The translations under genes were made by a program, and so were the position numbers. Shown here piece by piece: positions 26,459-35,838 of a stretch of DNA of 64,000 bases. The stretch comes from Kineococcus sp. NBC_00420 (lineage in GTDB: Bacteria > Actinomycetota > Actinomycetes > Actinomycetales > Kineococcaceae): the NCBI RefSeq assembly GCF_036021035.1, contig NZ_CP107930.1, positions 4,092,001 to 4,156,000 of the forward strand, given 5' to 3'. A model generated the notes under the pieces. The model was not told where the DNA came from. It searched no databases and saw nothing but the letters and a program-made list of their open reading frames with translations. Positions within the stretch are counted from its first letter, which is position 1; the number at the start of each line of letters is the position of its first letter.

Positions 26459-27382
26459 GTGCCCCTGGACCGCGTTCCCGACCTCACGTCGCTGCGGTTG
26501 TTCGTGGCCGTCGTCGAGACCGGGTCGATCGGCGCGGGCGCCCGCAGCGTCGGGATCACCCAGCAGGCGGCCTCCGACCGCCTGCGCGGGGTGGAGTCCC
26601 AGGTGGGCGTCGCCCTCCTGCACCGCAGCCGGCAGGGATCGGTCCCCACCGAGGCCGGGACGGTGCTGGCCGGCTGGGCCACGCGACTGCTCGACACCGC
26701 CACCGAGGTCGCCGAGGGCATCGCGACCCTGCGCGCCGACAGCGCCGCCCGGCTGCGGGTCGCCTCGAGCATGACGATCGCCGAGCACCTCGTCCCGCGC
26801 TGGTTGCTCGTGCTGCGCCACCGCGCCACCACCGCCGGGTCGGTGCCGCCCGCGGTGGAACTCACCGCGACCAACAGCGTGCGGGTCCTCGCCGCCCTCG
26901 AACGCGGCGACGTCGACCTGGGTTTCGTCGAGGGGGCCGCCGTCCCGAAGGGTTTCCGCAGCCGTCCCCTCGCGCAGGACCACCTCGTCGTGGTGGTCTC
27001 CCCGGGCCACCCCTGGACCCGTCGCCGCCGGGTGGTCACCCCCGGGGAACTCGCCGCCACCGCCCTGGTGTCCCGGGAGACCGGGTCGGGGACCCGTGAG
27101 GTCCTCGAGAACGCGCTGGCCGCGGTCGGGCACGGCCTGGTGCCGCCCGCGGTGGTGCTCACGACCGCCACCGGCGTGCGCGAAGCCGTGCGCGCGGGCG
27201 CCGGTGTCGCCGTCCTCAGTCGCCTGGCCGTCGCCGACGACCTCGAGGCCGGTCGGTTGCAGGCCGTCCCCGTGGCGGGTCTCGACCTCGGACGGACGTT
27301 GCGGGCCGTCTGGACCGGCGCCGCCCGGATGCCACCGGGCCCCGCCCGCGACCTCCTCGGCGTCGCGGCCGCGAACCGCTGA
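26459..27382 (+). CDS. LysR family transcriptional regulator
   Basis: 307 aa. The N-terminal winged HTH (about 8-66) reads LTSLRLFVAVVETGSIGAGARSVGITQQAASDRL, a typical LysR motif, and a linker helix follows. The effector-binding domain (about 95-300) has the two-lobe periplasmic-binding-protein pattern (VELTATNSVRVLAALERGDVDLGFVEG, then GVREAVRAGAGVAVLSRLAV). The effector is not predictable. No transporter of the usual YeiH type is next to it. Confidence 0.93.
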   Translation: MPLDRVPDLTSLRLFVAVVETGSIGAGARSVGITQQAASDRLRGVESQVGVALLHRSRQGSVPTEAGTVLAGWATRLLDTATEVAEGIATLRADSAARLRVASSMTIAEHLVPRWLLVLRHRATTAGSVPPAVELTATNSVRVLAALERGDVDLGFVEGAAVPKGFRSRPLAQDHLVVVVSPGHPWTRRRRVVTPGELAATALVSRETGSGTREVLENALAAVGHGLVPPAVVLTTATGVREAVRAGAGVAVLSRLAVADDLEAGRLQAVPVAGLDLGRTLRAVWTGAARMPPGPARDLLGVAAANR

Positions 27383-27433
27383 CGACGCTGCGTGCCCTGT
27401 GGACGAACTCCGGGGCGTTCCGCGAGTCCGGGT

Positions 27434-27439
27434 TAGTTT
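27434..27439 (+). promoter_or_regulatory. -10 TAGTTT upstream of the toxin gene
   Basis: TTAGTTT in an otherwise GC-rich gap. A leader of about 35 nt with GGGAGGAGGGG (27461-27471) precedes GTG 27477. No -35 is evident. Confidence 0.45.
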
Positions 27440-27476
27440 CCTCCCACGTCAGCAGTGACCGGGAGGAGGGGTTCGG

Positions 27477-28772
27477 GTGGACGAGTTGTCGACGTTGTCG
27501 CCGGGAGCCGCCGACGCCGCGGCCACCTCCGCGCGGCACGCCGCCGTGGCCACCGCGGCCACCGCGGCCATCGCGGGGCATGTCGGGTCGGGTGTGTCCG
27601 CCCTGGGGGGCTGGTACGGCGTCGCGCGCGACGGTTACGGCGAGCGGGTCCTGGAGTTGCAGGCCCAGTTGGACACTTTGTCCTGGACGGCCACCGCCGG
27701 CGCGACCCTGATCGAGGGTCACGCCCTGCAGTTGCGGATGCTGAAGGCGAAACTCGCGGGGATCGACGACGACATCGGAGCGGTCCGGCACCGGCTGGAC
27801 TCCACCCTGGTGGATCCGGCGGCCACGCAGGTCGACTGGGCGGAACTCGAACGCTGGCAGGCGAGTCGGGAACGGGTGCTCGCGGAGTTCGACGACGTCT
27901 CCGCGGAGTTCGCGACCCGGATGTTCTCGGTCCTGGACCAGGTCTCCGACCGCCCCCGCCGCCTCGGCGAGCACGTCGACGACGCCGTGTCGACGGTCGT
28001 CTCGGCGGGGCGGGACGCCGCGTTCACGGCGCTGGGCTGGGCCTGGGACCGACCGGGCTGGGTCTCGACCTGGAAGCAGGTTCCCGGGGCCGCCCTCGAC
28101 GCCGCGCAGCACCCCGTCGAGACCCTCGCCGACGCCGTCGACTGGGACGACTGGTCGCAGGGCCGCTACGGCGCGGGCGCGGCGAGCCTGGGGATGGCGG
28201 TCGTCGGCCGGGGCGCCACCCGCAGCACGGGTCGGCTGGGCAAGGTGCTGCCGGACGGTCACCGGTGGGCGAAGTACCTCGACGCGGACGGGAACCCCCT
28301 GCCGCAGACGGTCGACGAACTGTTCGCCGGTGTCGACCTCGGCCGCAACGAGGTCTTCCGGGACGCGCACACGGTGGCGCGGCACGTGGACGTGGACGAC
28401 GAGTTCCTGCGGAACCGGTTGCGGACGGGGGTGGTGGAAGGTGGCAGACTCAGGAGGCCCCCGCCCTGTGCGTCCCGCTGGACCGACGAGGCCACGGCGG
28501 AGAAGGTCATCGGTGAGGCGCTGCGTGAGCGCTCGGCCGACGTCGACCGGGCTGTCGGTCAGGGTGAGGAGAGGTACACCGTCCGGGCTCCGGCCGCGGC
28601 GGACGTCGGGGTCGTCTGGACCCTCGATCCCCACGGGATCCCCGTGGAGGTTCCGGTTTCCGAAGTCGTCATCGTTCTCGAACAGGCAGGAGACGGATCG
28701 TGGTTCATCCTGACGGCTTACCCCGACGTCGCGTCGAGCCCTACCCCCTCAAGAGTGCCTTCATCGGACTGA
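27477..28772 (+). CDS. Polymorphic toxin with C-terminal RNase A-like (CdiA-CT) domain
   Basis: 431 aa. Residues about 1-115 are helical, with a GWYGVARDGYGERVLELQAQL stretch resembling the W-x-G region of type VII secreted (WXG100-like) N-termini, and no signal peptide. A second helical segment (about 115-200) and a linker follow. Residues about 290-420 match the bacterial CdiA-CT RNase A domain: the spacing His303-Arg314 (RHVDVDDEFLRNR) and Thr413-x-Tyr415 (ILTAYP) reproduce the His/Arg/Thr/Tyr active site described for the Yersinia kristensenii toxin, and WTDEATAEKVIGEAL is the family's central helix. The product should be a tRNA/RNA-degrading effector against other cells. Confidence 0.82.
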   Translation: MDELSTLSPGAADAAATSARHAAVATAATAAIAGHVGSGVSALGGWYGVARDGYGERVLELQAQLDTLSWTATAGATLIEGHALQLRMLKAKLAGIDDDIGAVRHRLDSTLVDPAATQVDWAELERWQASRERVLAEFDDVSAEFATRMFSVLDQVSDRPRRLGEHVDDAVSTVVSAGRDAAFTALGWAWDRPGWVSTWKQVPGAALDAAQHPVETLADAVDWDDWSQGRYGAGAASLGMAVVGRGATRSTGRLGKVLPDGHRWAKYLDADGNPLPQTVDELFAGVDLGRNEVFRDAHTVARHVDVDDEFLRNRLRTGVVEGGRLRRPPPCASRWTDEATAEKVIGEALRERSADVDRAVGQGEERYTVRAPAAADVGVVWTLDPHGIPVEVPVSEVVIVLEQAGDGSWFILTAYPDVASSPTPSRVPSSD

Positions 28773-29608
28773 CGGGTTCGAGCCTCTGCCTCCGTCACCC
28801 CCTGGAGCGGGCGCTCGGAGGGCGCGGAGTCGACTTCGCCGACCAGCTCGACTGGTGGCGCTCCATCGTCGCCCTCGGCCACCGGGAGGACTTCGTCACC
28901 GTCATGCAGGACGTCGCGGGGGTGCTGTTCGTCGACCCCCCCGAGGGAAACTCCTGGGTCCGGTGGGCGAACTGGGTGGACGAGCGGCTCACGGAACTCG
29001 TCGACGACCCGACCACGGTGGCCGACGTGCCGAGGTACGCCGAGAACTGGCAGATCCGGTACGGGGAGCTGGATGCCGCGGCCCGAGACGGCCTGCGTCG
29101 GGCGATGGCGAAGCTGTCCGTGCCCGGAGGCGTGTCGCGGCGGGACTACCTCGTCCTCGACGTGGGCCGGCCCGTCGGAACGGTGAGCGCGGGAGAACAC
29201 GACAGCAACCGGAGGTTCGACGAGACCGTGACCACCCGGGTCGGCGTGGTGCTCGAGCGGAGCGGTCGAACCCGGGTGATCGGCGTGCACGCGGCCGATC
29301 CGGAGGACGAGTTCCGTGGGGCGGAGTGGCGCGCCCGGTGGCCGGTGCTCACCTCGCTCCTGGGGGGGTGGTTCAGTCTCGCCGCGGTGGGCGACCAGGA
29401 TCCGTCCGCGATGCAGTACCGGATGCTCCGGGAGGAGTCCGGAGAGCACCTCGAACGCCTCGCCGTCGAGGGCGCGGAACTCCTCGCCCTCGGCGACGAC
29501 GACCTGCACGCCGCCGTCCGGGCGCTCGGGTGCTACGTCGAACCCTCCTGGCTCCGGCTCTGGCTGGAGTGGATGTTCTGGCGCATCGGGTACTTCGACT
29601 GGACGTGA
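28700..29608 (+). CDS. Candidate immunity protein for the RNase A-like toxin
   Basis: 302-aa protein with no family I recognise. It starts at GTG 28700, 73 nt inside the toxin gene; there is no other ATG/GTG/TTG before the region DWWRSIVALGHREDF. It is acidic and rich in Trp (LDWWRS, WVRWANWVD, LRLWLEWMFWRIGYFDW), which is typical of immunity proteins. Position immediately after and overlapping the toxin is the main evidence. At 302 aa it is longer than most CdiI-type immunity proteins, so an additional function is possible. Confidence 0.6.
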   Translation: MVHPDGLPRRRVEPYPLKSAFIGLTGSSLCLRHPLERALGGRGVDFADQLDWWRSIVALGHREDFVTVMQDVAGVLFVDPPEGNSWVRWANWVDERLTELVDDPTTVADVPRYAENWQIRYGELDAAARDGLRRAMAKLSVPGGVSRRDYLVLDVGRPVGTVSAGEHDSNRRFDETVTTRVGVVLERSGRTRVIGVHAADPEDEFRGAEWRARWPVLTSLLGGWFSLAAVGDQDPSAMQYRMLREESGEHLERLAVEGAELLALGDDDLHAAVRALGCYVEPSWLRLWLEWMFWRIGYFDWT

Positions 29609-29612
29609 ACCC

Positions 29613-30446
29613 TCAGCAGTCCAGGCCCGACGACAGCGCCCTGAGGTTCTCCTCCATCAACGACAGGTAGTCCTGGTCCGCCTCGACGCGTTCCACGGGG
29701 TGCAGCACGGCGGTCGCCACCCCGAGTTCAGTGGCCAGCAGTTCGGCGACGGCGGGGTTCGCGCTCGCCTCGAAGAAGATCGTCTCGACGGGGTTCTCGC
29801 GCACCACCCGCACGACGTCGCGCAGCCGGGCCGGGGAGGGTTCCACGGACGGGTCGACACCGGCGATCCCGATCTGGCGCAGGTCGTAGCGCTGGGCGAG
29901 GTAGCCGAACGCCTCGTGCGAGGTGACCAGGGCCGCGCCCGCGCACCCGGCGAGCGCGTCGCGGTACCGGGCGTCGAGGTCACCCAGCCGGGAGTCGAGG
30001 CGGGCGGCCCCCGCGCGGTAGTCGTCGGCCCCCGCGGGATCGACGGCCGACAGTTCGGCCGCGACGTCGTGCCCGACCCGGGCCAGTCGCGTCGGGTCGA
30101 GCCAGAAGTGCGGGTCGTCCTCGAGGTCGGCGTAGCGGGCCGCGTCCACCAGGTGCTCCGGCGGTCGCGACGCCAGGACGTCGTCCACGGCGGGCTGCAG
30201 GGTCGAGAGGTGCACGACGACGTCGGCGTCGACGAGCGTGGCCAGCTGCCGGGTCGACACGTCCGCGTCGTGGCTGTCGGCGCCGGGGGCCACCAGGTTC
30301 GTCACGGCCGCGCGGTCCCCGGCTACCGCGGTGGCCACGAACTCCAGCGGGTGCGAACTCGTCACCACCGTCAGGCCCTCCTCCTCGCCGGCGGCGGGGG
30401 AGCAGCCGGCGAGGAGGAGGAGGACCAGGACGAGGAGGAACCTCAC
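29613..30446 (-). CDS. aztC: Zinc ABC transporter substrate-binding lipoprotein, AztC/ZnuA type
   Basis: 277-aa lipoprotein with a lipobox LLLLAGCS. It has the cluster A-I metal-binding fold: TSSHPLEFVATAVAG at the start, GADSHDADVS (metal-ligand His), DPHFWLDPTRLARV (second His), the central helix, TSHEAFGYLAQRYDL (third His) and FFEASANPAVAELLATEL (Glu/Asp ligand region). The His-rich loop of classical ZnuA is missing, as in AztC. The GTG start overlaps the AztD-like gene (GTGA). No ATPase or permease gene lies next to it. Confidence 0.85.
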   Translation of the reverse strand: MRFLLVLVLLLLAGCSPAAGEEEGLTVVTSSHPLEFVATAVAGDRAAVTNLVAPGADSHDADVSTRQLATLVDADVVVHLSTLQPAVDDVLASRPPEHLVDAARYADLEDDPHFWLDPTRLARVGHDVAAELSAVDPAGADDYRAGAARLDSRLGDLDARYRDALAGCAGAALVTSHEAFGYLAQRYDLRQIGIAGVDPSVEPSPARLRDVVRVVRENPVETIFFEASANPAVAELLATELGVATAVLHPVERVEADQDYLSLMEENLRALSSGLDC

Positions 30447-31681
30447 GCGGCGGCCTCGCCGGGCACGCCCTTGAGCTCGTTGGGCGTCACGCTCAACGCG
30501 GCGCTGCGGAAGACCTCGCCGGTCGCGATGTCGACGGCGTGCACCGACCGCGTCGCGGGGTCGCTCACGTAGGCGGTCCCGTCCAGGGTGAACACCTGCG
30601 GCTGCGGGCTCTGCCAGTCCTCCTCGACCTCCCACGCACCGACGACGGGGGTGGAGCGGACGACGGCGCCCGCCGCGGTGTCGACGAGGTGCAGCGCCCC
30701 GTCGGTGCCGAGGACGACCCCTTCGCCGTTCTCGCCGCGACCCAGCGAGCGGTACCAGTACGAACTGGGGAGGTCGACGAGGCGCAGTCGCCCCGTCGTC
30801 GTGTCGACCAGGGAGACGCGGGTCGTGAGTTCGACCTCGGCGTCGGGGTCGGTCTTGTAGTCACCGAGGACGATCGGGGAGTCCTCGGTGCCGAACTGGT
30901 TGCCGATGCGTCCGAACGCGTCGGGGCTGGCGACCTTGGTGGTGACGCCGTCGCGGTGGACGAGCACCCCGTCGCTGCACCCGATGACGACGGTCTCGTC
31001 AGCGGCGACCGTCTCGCCGTGGACGGCGGGGCACTCGTCCGAGGCGGCGACCTCGGCGTTCGCGGCGTCGAGCACGCGGATCCCGGTCCGTCCCTCCTCG
31101 TCGCCCTCGGAGACGACGACGTGCCCGTCGGAGAGTTCGACCGCGACACCGTGGTGGGGGTGCGGGGTGTCGAACTCCCGGGTCTCGGGGGCGTCGGCGA
31201 TGTCCTCGCTGTCGAAGGACACGACGTGGCCGGTGCCGTCGTCGAAGAGGACCGTGCGTCCGGCGTGGGCGACGACGTGGCCCGGCTCCTCGGCGGGGAA
31301 GACGACGCCGGTGTCGTGCGGCTGCGTCGTCCAGAAGTGCGAGTGGTCCCCGTGCGGTTCGCTCCAGGCGCCCGTGTCGAGGACGTGGAAGCCGCTGACC
31401 CCGTCCCGGGTCCCGGACACCACCAGGTGCCGACCGTCGCCGGCGGGGTTGAGGCGGGTGAAGCCGTCGTAGGGCACGTCGGCGAGGACCTCCAGCGTCG
31501 AGCCGTCGAGGACCTGGACCCCGCCGTCGTAGCTGATCGCGACCCGTGGGGCCGCGGCGGCCACCTCGGTCTTCGCGTACGAGGGCTCGGCGGGGGCGGC
31601 GGGTTCCTCGGCGGCACCCCCTCCGCACCCGGCGAGCAGGGTCAGGGACAGCGGGAGGGCGAGGAAGGGGCTGCGGCGCAC
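30443..31681 (-). CDS. aztD: AztD-like zinc metallochaperone, beta-propeller lipoprotein
   Basis: 412-aa secreted lipoprotein (lipobox TLLAGCGG) built of beta-propeller-like repeats. His-rich segments EPHGDHSHFWTTQPHD and FDTPHPHHGVAVE and the Cys pair DECPAVHG/IGCSDG are the expected zinc-binding and structural features of AztD, which passes zinc to AztC. GTG 31681 is chosen because it places the lipobox at residues 20-25. Alternative description: PQQ/WD-type repeat protein, but the link to aztC makes AztD more likely. Confidence 0.78.
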   Translation of the reverse strand: MRRSPFLALPLSLTLLAGCGGGAAEEPAAPAEPSYAKTEVAAAAPRVAISYDGGVQVLDGSTLEVLADVPYDGFTRLNPAGDGRHLVVSGTRDGVSGFHVLDTGAWSEPHGDHSHFWTTQPHDTGVVFPAEEPGHVVAHAGRTVLFDDGTGHVVSFDSEDIADAPETREFDTPHPHHGVAVELSDGHVVVSEGDEEGRTGIRVLDAANAEVAASDECPAVHGETVAADETVVIGCSDGVLVHRDGVTTKVASPDAFGRIGNQFGTEDSPIVLGDYKTDPDAEVELTTRVSLVDTTTGRLRLVDLPSSYWYRSLGRGENGEGVVLGTDGALHLVDTAAGAVVRSTPVVGAWEVEEDWQSPQPQVFTLDGTAYVSDPATRSVHAVDIATGEVFRSAALSVTPNELKGVPGEAAA

Positions 31682-31735
31682 GGTGACTTGTCCAACCTGG
31701 TCGGGGGCTGTGAACGAGCACGAAGCTAACACAAC

Positions 31736-31750
31736 TGAGAATCGTTACTA
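31736..31750 (-). promoter_or_regulatory. Candidate Zur box upstream of aztD-aztC
   Basis: TGAGAATCGTTACTA matches the actinobacterial Zur pattern TGAAAATnATTTTCA at about nine positions, in an unusually AT-rich patch. A minus-strand TAGCTT (31723-31728) could be the aztD -10, which would put the box in the promoter spacer and allow repression by zinc-loaded Zur. Confidence 0.4.
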
Positions 31751-31843
31751 TCTAGCCGGACAGATGGGGCCCTCCGGTCGAGAAGGCGCGCCGTCTGTGG
31801 TGGGGTGAGCCCACAGATCGGCAGGCAGTACGGAGGAGGGTTC

Positions 31844-34150
31844 GTGAACGAGGTCGGCAGCACGGTCGATGACGGTGTCCAGGCACCCGCGGTGACGGTG
31901 GAGGCGGCCGAGCACGAGCCGAGCGAGATCACCTACGACGAGCAGCGCTACGAGGCGCGTCCCCGGGCGCTGCGCCGGCCTCGTCCGCAGGCCCGCCTGC
32001 GCGGGACCGATGCGCCGCCGAAGCCGGCGGCCGGGGAGGGTCCCGCCGACGGCAGCAACCCGGAGTACGTCCGGTGGCTGCTCGTGCAGTCGATGCTCGC
32101 CGACGCGCAGAAGATCAGCCGCCAGTTCTCCGGCCAGGCCAGCATGTGGCAGAACCCGTACGCCAAGCCCGACCCCCGGCGCGCGGTCGACACCGCCGCG
32201 GTCTGGTTCACCGCGTACCCGATCTCGCTCATCACCCGCCAGGGCCGGTCCTTCCTCGGCTCGCTCGGCGACCCGGAGCTCTGGCGGGCGTTCCAGCACA
32301 TCGGCATCGAGGCCGTCCACACCGGGCCCGTGAAGTCCGCGGGCGGGCTCGACGGCTGGCGTCAGACGCCCAGCGTCGACGGCCACTTCGACCGCATCTC
32401 CACCGAGATCGATCCGATGTTCGGCACCGAGGGGGAGTTCCGCCACCTGTGCGAGGTCGCGGCCGAGCACTCCGGCAGCGTCATCGACGACATCGTCCCC
32501 GGCCACACCGGCAAGGGGGCCGACTTCCGCCTCGCCGAGATGGCGTTCCAGGACTACCCCGGGATCTACCACATGGTGGAGATCCCGCGGGAGCACTGGG
32601 AACTGCTGCCCGACGTCGCTCCCGGGCACGACGCCGCGAACCTCGACGCCGCCGCCGAGGCGGCGCTGTCCGAGCTGGGGTTCATCATCGGCCAGCTCCA
32701 GCGCGTCATCTTCTACGCCCCGGGCATCAAGGAGACGAACTGGTCCGCGACCCGTGAGGTCGAGGGTGTCGATGGGATCGTGCGCCGCTGGGTGTACCTG
32801 CACTACTTCAAGCAGGGTCAGCCCTCCGTGAACTGGCTCGACCCGAGCTTCGCCGGGATGAAGCTCGTCATCGGCGACGCGCTGCACTCCCTGGGCGACC
32901 TCGGGACGAGCGCGCTCCGCCTCGACGCCAACGGTTTCCTCGGGGTCGAGAAGAGCGTCGAGGGGCCCGCCTGGTCCGAGGGGCACCCGCTCTCCGAGGC
33001 CGCGAACCACCTCATCGCCGGGATGGTCCGCAAGGTCGGCGGGTTCACCTTCCAGGAACTGAACCTCACCATCGAGGACATCCGCGACACCTCCGAGGTG
33101 GGGGCGGACCTCTCCTACGACTTCATCACCCGTCCCGGCTGCCAGCACGCCGTCGCGACGGGGGACACCGAGTTCCTCCGGCTCTGCCTGCGCCAGGCCC
33201 TCGAACTCGGCGTCGACCCCGCCTCGCTCGTGCACGCCCTGCAGAACCACGACGAGCTGACCTACGAACTCGTCCACTGGGCCACGCGGCACGCCGAGGA
33301 CGAGTACGACTACCGCGGCGGCAAGATCACCGGTGCGACCCTCGCGGAGACGGTGCGGGCCGACCTCGTCGAGAAGCTGACCGGGGACGCCGGTCCGTAC
33401 AACCTGGTCTTCACCACCAACGGGATCGCCTGCACGAGTGCGAGTGTCATCGCGGCGAGCCGGGGTCACCAGGACCTCGACGAGCTCACCGACGACGACG
33501 TGGAGCAGATCAAGCGTGCCCACCTGCTGATGGCGATGTTCAACGCCTGGCAGCCCGGTGTGTTCGCGCTGTCCGGCTGGGACCTGATGGGCATGCTGCC
33601 GCTGCCCGTCGAGAGCGTGAAACCCCTGCTGTCCTCCGGTGACACCCGCTGGATCGAACGGGCCGCCCACGACCTCATGGGGGTCGCTCCCGAGGCGACG
33701 ATGTCGGCGTCGGGGATCCCGGTCGGTCGTTCGCTCTACGGGACGATGCCGGAACAGCTGGCCGACGAGGCCTCGTTCGCGAACCGGCTCAGTGCGGTCC
33801 TCACCGTCCGTCGCGACCACAAGATCGCCACGGCCCGCCAGATCGACATCCCGGCCGTCGCGCACCCGAGCATGCTCGTCATGGTCCACGCCCTCGACCC
33901 CGCCGACCACGACGGCCAGGAGGTCCTGCAGGTCACGGTGCTGAACTTCGGGCAGGAGACCATCGAGGGTTCGGTGCGCTCCGAGCACTTCACCCCGCGG
34001 GTCCCGGTGTGCGACATGACGTCGGGTGCGGAGATCGGCTGGGTCGACGACCTGAAGAGCTTCGGGGTCTGGCTCGCGCCCTACGGCGGGTTGTCGCTGC
34101 TGCTCAAGCCGGTGACCGTCGAGGACGAGGACGTCCGCACCGTCGGCTGA
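31844..34150 (+). CDS. GH13 family protein, trehalose-synthase-like
   Basis: 768-aa cytoplasmic protein with an alpha-amylase-family barrel after a disordered, charged N-terminal extension (about 1-75). Candidate catalytic residues are the nucleophile Asp361 ([10 protein letters not shown]), acid/base Glu405 (FQELNL) and Asp470 (QNHDEL); HTGKGADF and [12 protein letters not shown] are further barrel loops. It is longer than ordinary TreS (about 600 aa) and its motifs are divergent, so interconversion of maltose and trehalose is only one possibility. GGAGGAGGG before GTG 31844 decides the start over GTG 31805. The convergent LacI gene ends 3 nt away. Confidence 0.75.
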   Translation: MNEVGSTVDDGVQAPAVTVEAAEHEPSEITYDEQRYEARPRALRRPRPQARLRGTDAPPKPAAGEGPADGSNPEYVRWLLVQSMLADAQKISRQFSGQASMWQNPYAKPDPRRAVDTAAVWFTAYPISLITRQGRSFLGSLGDPELWRAFQHIGIEAVHTGPVKSAGGLDGWRQTPSVDGHFDRISTEIDPMFGTEGEFRHLCEVAAEHSGSVIDDIVPGHTGKGADFRLAEMAFQDYPGIYHMVEIPREHWELLPDVAPGHDAANLDAAAEAALSELGFIIGQLQRVIFYAPGIKETNWSATREVEGVDGIVRRWVYLHYFKQGQPSVNWLDPSFAGMKLVIGDALHSLGDLGTSALRLDANGFLGVEKSVEGPAWSEGHPLSEAANHLIAGMVRKVGGFTFQELNLTIEDIRDTSEVGADLSYDFITRPGCQHAVATGDTEFLRLCLRQALELGVDPASLVHALQNHDELTYELVHWATRHAEDEYDYRGGKITGATLAETVRADLVEKLTGDAGPYNLVFTTNGIACTSASVIAASRGHQDLDELTDDDVEQIKRAHLLMAMFNAWQPGVFALSGWDLMGMLPLPVESVKPLLSSGDTRWIERAAHDLMGVAPEATMSASGIPVGRSLYGTMPEQLADEASFANRLSAVLTVRRDHKIATARQIDIPAVAHPSMLVMVHALDPADHDGQEVLQVTVLNFGQETIEGSVRSEHFTPRVPVCDMTSGAEIGWVDDLKSFGVWLAPYGGLSLLLKPVTVEDEDVRTVG

Positions 34151-34153
34151 TCC

Positions 34154-35191
34154 TCACCGTCCCTGCGCGGGGACGTTGAAGGGGGTCAGGATCTGGATCG
34201 TCGAGGCCGAACTGCGCTGATCCGAACGCGTGTACGGGGCCTGCAGGAGCATCCTGCAGGCCTGGGCGCAATCGGTGCGCAGGTCGTGGTGCAGCACGGC
34301 GGAGATCTCGCCGCGGCTCAGCAGGTCGGCGTTCTCGCCGTCGAGGTCGTGCACCACGAACGGCAGCGGGCGGGAGCCCCGGCGCTCGAAACCCCGGAGC
34401 ACGCCGGCGTTCCCCCCGGCCCCCGCGCACATGGAGTACACCGCGCGCAGCCCGGGCCGTTCCTCGAGGACCGTCGCGACCGCGTCCTCGAGGGCGCTCG
34501 GGTCGAGGTCGTCGTCGTAGACGTCGACGACGGTGCGCACCGAACCCTCCAACTGCGCCAGGGTCGCCTCGAAACCCCGCGAGCGTTGACGTTCGCTGTC
34601 CTGCTCCAACCGGCTGCGGACGACGAGGACGGGGTCCTCGGGGTCCGGAGCCCACTGCGTCAGCAGGTAGGCGGCCGTCGCCCCGGCACCGAGGTTGTCC
34701 GCACCGACGTACCCGCGACGGGCGCTGCCCGGGAGGTCGCTGGCCAGCGTCACCACCGGGACCTGCCCGTCGGCGAGCCGTTGCACGGCGGCGCGGACGG
34801 CGGGGGAGTCCGGCGACTGCAGGACGACGCCGTGGGACCCGGTGCGCAGCACCCGGTCCAGCTCGGCCGCGACCCAGTCCCCGTCCGCGCCGTGCGAGGT
34901 GTGGAAACGGGCCCGCACGGTCGCGGGGCGCAGGGTGGGCAGCTCGACCTCGAGGGCGGTGCGCACGGCGTCGGCGAACCGACGCGGTGCGGACATCACG
35001 ACGTCGAACATCACGGTGCGACCGCTGAGGCGCACCTGCGACTGCTGGAGCTCCAGGTCGGCGACGGCCCGGCGCACCTGCTCCACCGTCCCGGCCCGCA
35101 CCCCCGGACGCTCGTGCAGGACCCGGTCCACGGTCGCCTCGGACAGCCCCGCCTGCACGGCGATGTCCCGCACGCTGAACTTCCGCCTCAC
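34154..35191 (-). CDS. LacI family transcriptional regulator
   Basis: 345 aa. The N-terminal HTH (about 4-50) reads FSVRDIAVQAGLSEATVDRVLHERPGVRAGT, and the hinge and a type-I periplasmic-binding-like domain (about 60-330) follow, with DGVVLQSPDSPAVRAAVQRL and YSMCAGAGGNAGVLRGFERRG. The effector is probably a sugar or polyol. The convergent GH13 gene is the nearest carbohydrate gene; regulation of it is inference. Confidence 0.9.
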   Translation of the reverse strand: MRRKFSVRDIAVQAGLSEATVDRVLHERPGVRAGTVEQVRRAVADLELQQSQVRLSGRTVMFDVVMSAPRRFADAVRTALEVELPTLRPATVRARFHTSHGADGDWVAAELDRVLRTGSHGVVLQSPDSPAVRAAVQRLADGQVPVVTLASDLPGSARRGYVGADNLGAGATAAYLLTQWAPDPEDPVLVVRSRLEQDSERQRSRGFEATLAQLEGSVRTVVDVYDDDLDPSALEDAVATVLEERPGLRAVYSMCAGAGGNAGVLRGFERRGSRPLPFVVHDLDGENADLLSRGEISAVLHHDLRTDCAQACRMLLQAPYTRSDQRSSASTIQILTPFNVPAQGR

Positions 35192-35223
35192 CGCGTGAGT
35201 CTCGCACCCACCCGGGCCCGGAC

Positions 35224-35838
35224 TCAGCCCTGGTAGCGCCCCGGGCGGTGGTTCATCGACAGCACGAGGTTGAGCACCACCGCACCGAGGGCGGAGAGCC
35301 CGACCACCGAGGGCGGGACGACCGTGAGGGAGGCCAGCACCACGACGACGTCGAGGGCCATCTGGACGTACCCCGCGCGCCAGCCGAACCGGTCCTGCAG
35401 CAGCAGGGCCAGGATCCCGAAACCCCCGAGACTGGCCCGGTGGCGGAACAGCACCAGGATCCCGAGGCCCGCGGCCAGGTTCCCGAACAGCACCGCGTAG
35501 ACCGGCGCGACGTCCAGGTCCGGCAGGGCCGCCGCGTGGATCGAGGAGAACACCGACACCGCGACCACCGCGACGAGGGAGCGGACCGTGAACGCCCAGC
35601 CGCGCGTGCGCAGGGCCACCACGAAGAACGGCAGGTTCACCAGCGGGAAGAGCACGGCGAAGGGGATCGGCGCGGTGTAGCTCAGCAGCAGGCTGAGCCC
35701 CGCGGTCCCGCCGGTCACGGCGGACGTGCTGTGCAGCAGGAACAACCCGAAGGAGGCGAGGAACGTCCCGACGGTGATCCCGGCGACGTCCTCGACGAGC
35801 GTGTGGGGTGGCGCCGCGGTCAGCGTCGGCGCGCTCAC
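35224..35838 (-). CDS. YitT family membrane protein
   Basis: 204-aa integral membrane protein with about six hydrophobic segments. STSAVTGGTAGLSLLLSYTAPIPFAVLFPLVNLPFF is the typical YitT N-terminal half, and GGFGILALLLQDRFGWRAGYVQMALD lies in the second half. The family is of unconfirmed transport function. The GTG start overlaps the aminotransferase stop (GTGA), suggesting it may move a substrate or product of that enzyme. Confidence 0.82.
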   Translation of the reverse strand: MSAPTLTAAPPHTLVEDVAGITVGTFLASFGLFLLHSTSAVTGGTAGLSLLLSYTAPIPFAVLFPLVNLPFFVVALRTRGWAFTVRSLVAVVAVSVFSSIHAAALPDLDVAPVYAVLFGNLAAGLGILVLFRHRASLGGFGILALLLQDRFGWRAGYVQMALDVVVVLASLTVVPPSVVGLSALGAVVLNLVLSMNHRPGRYQG

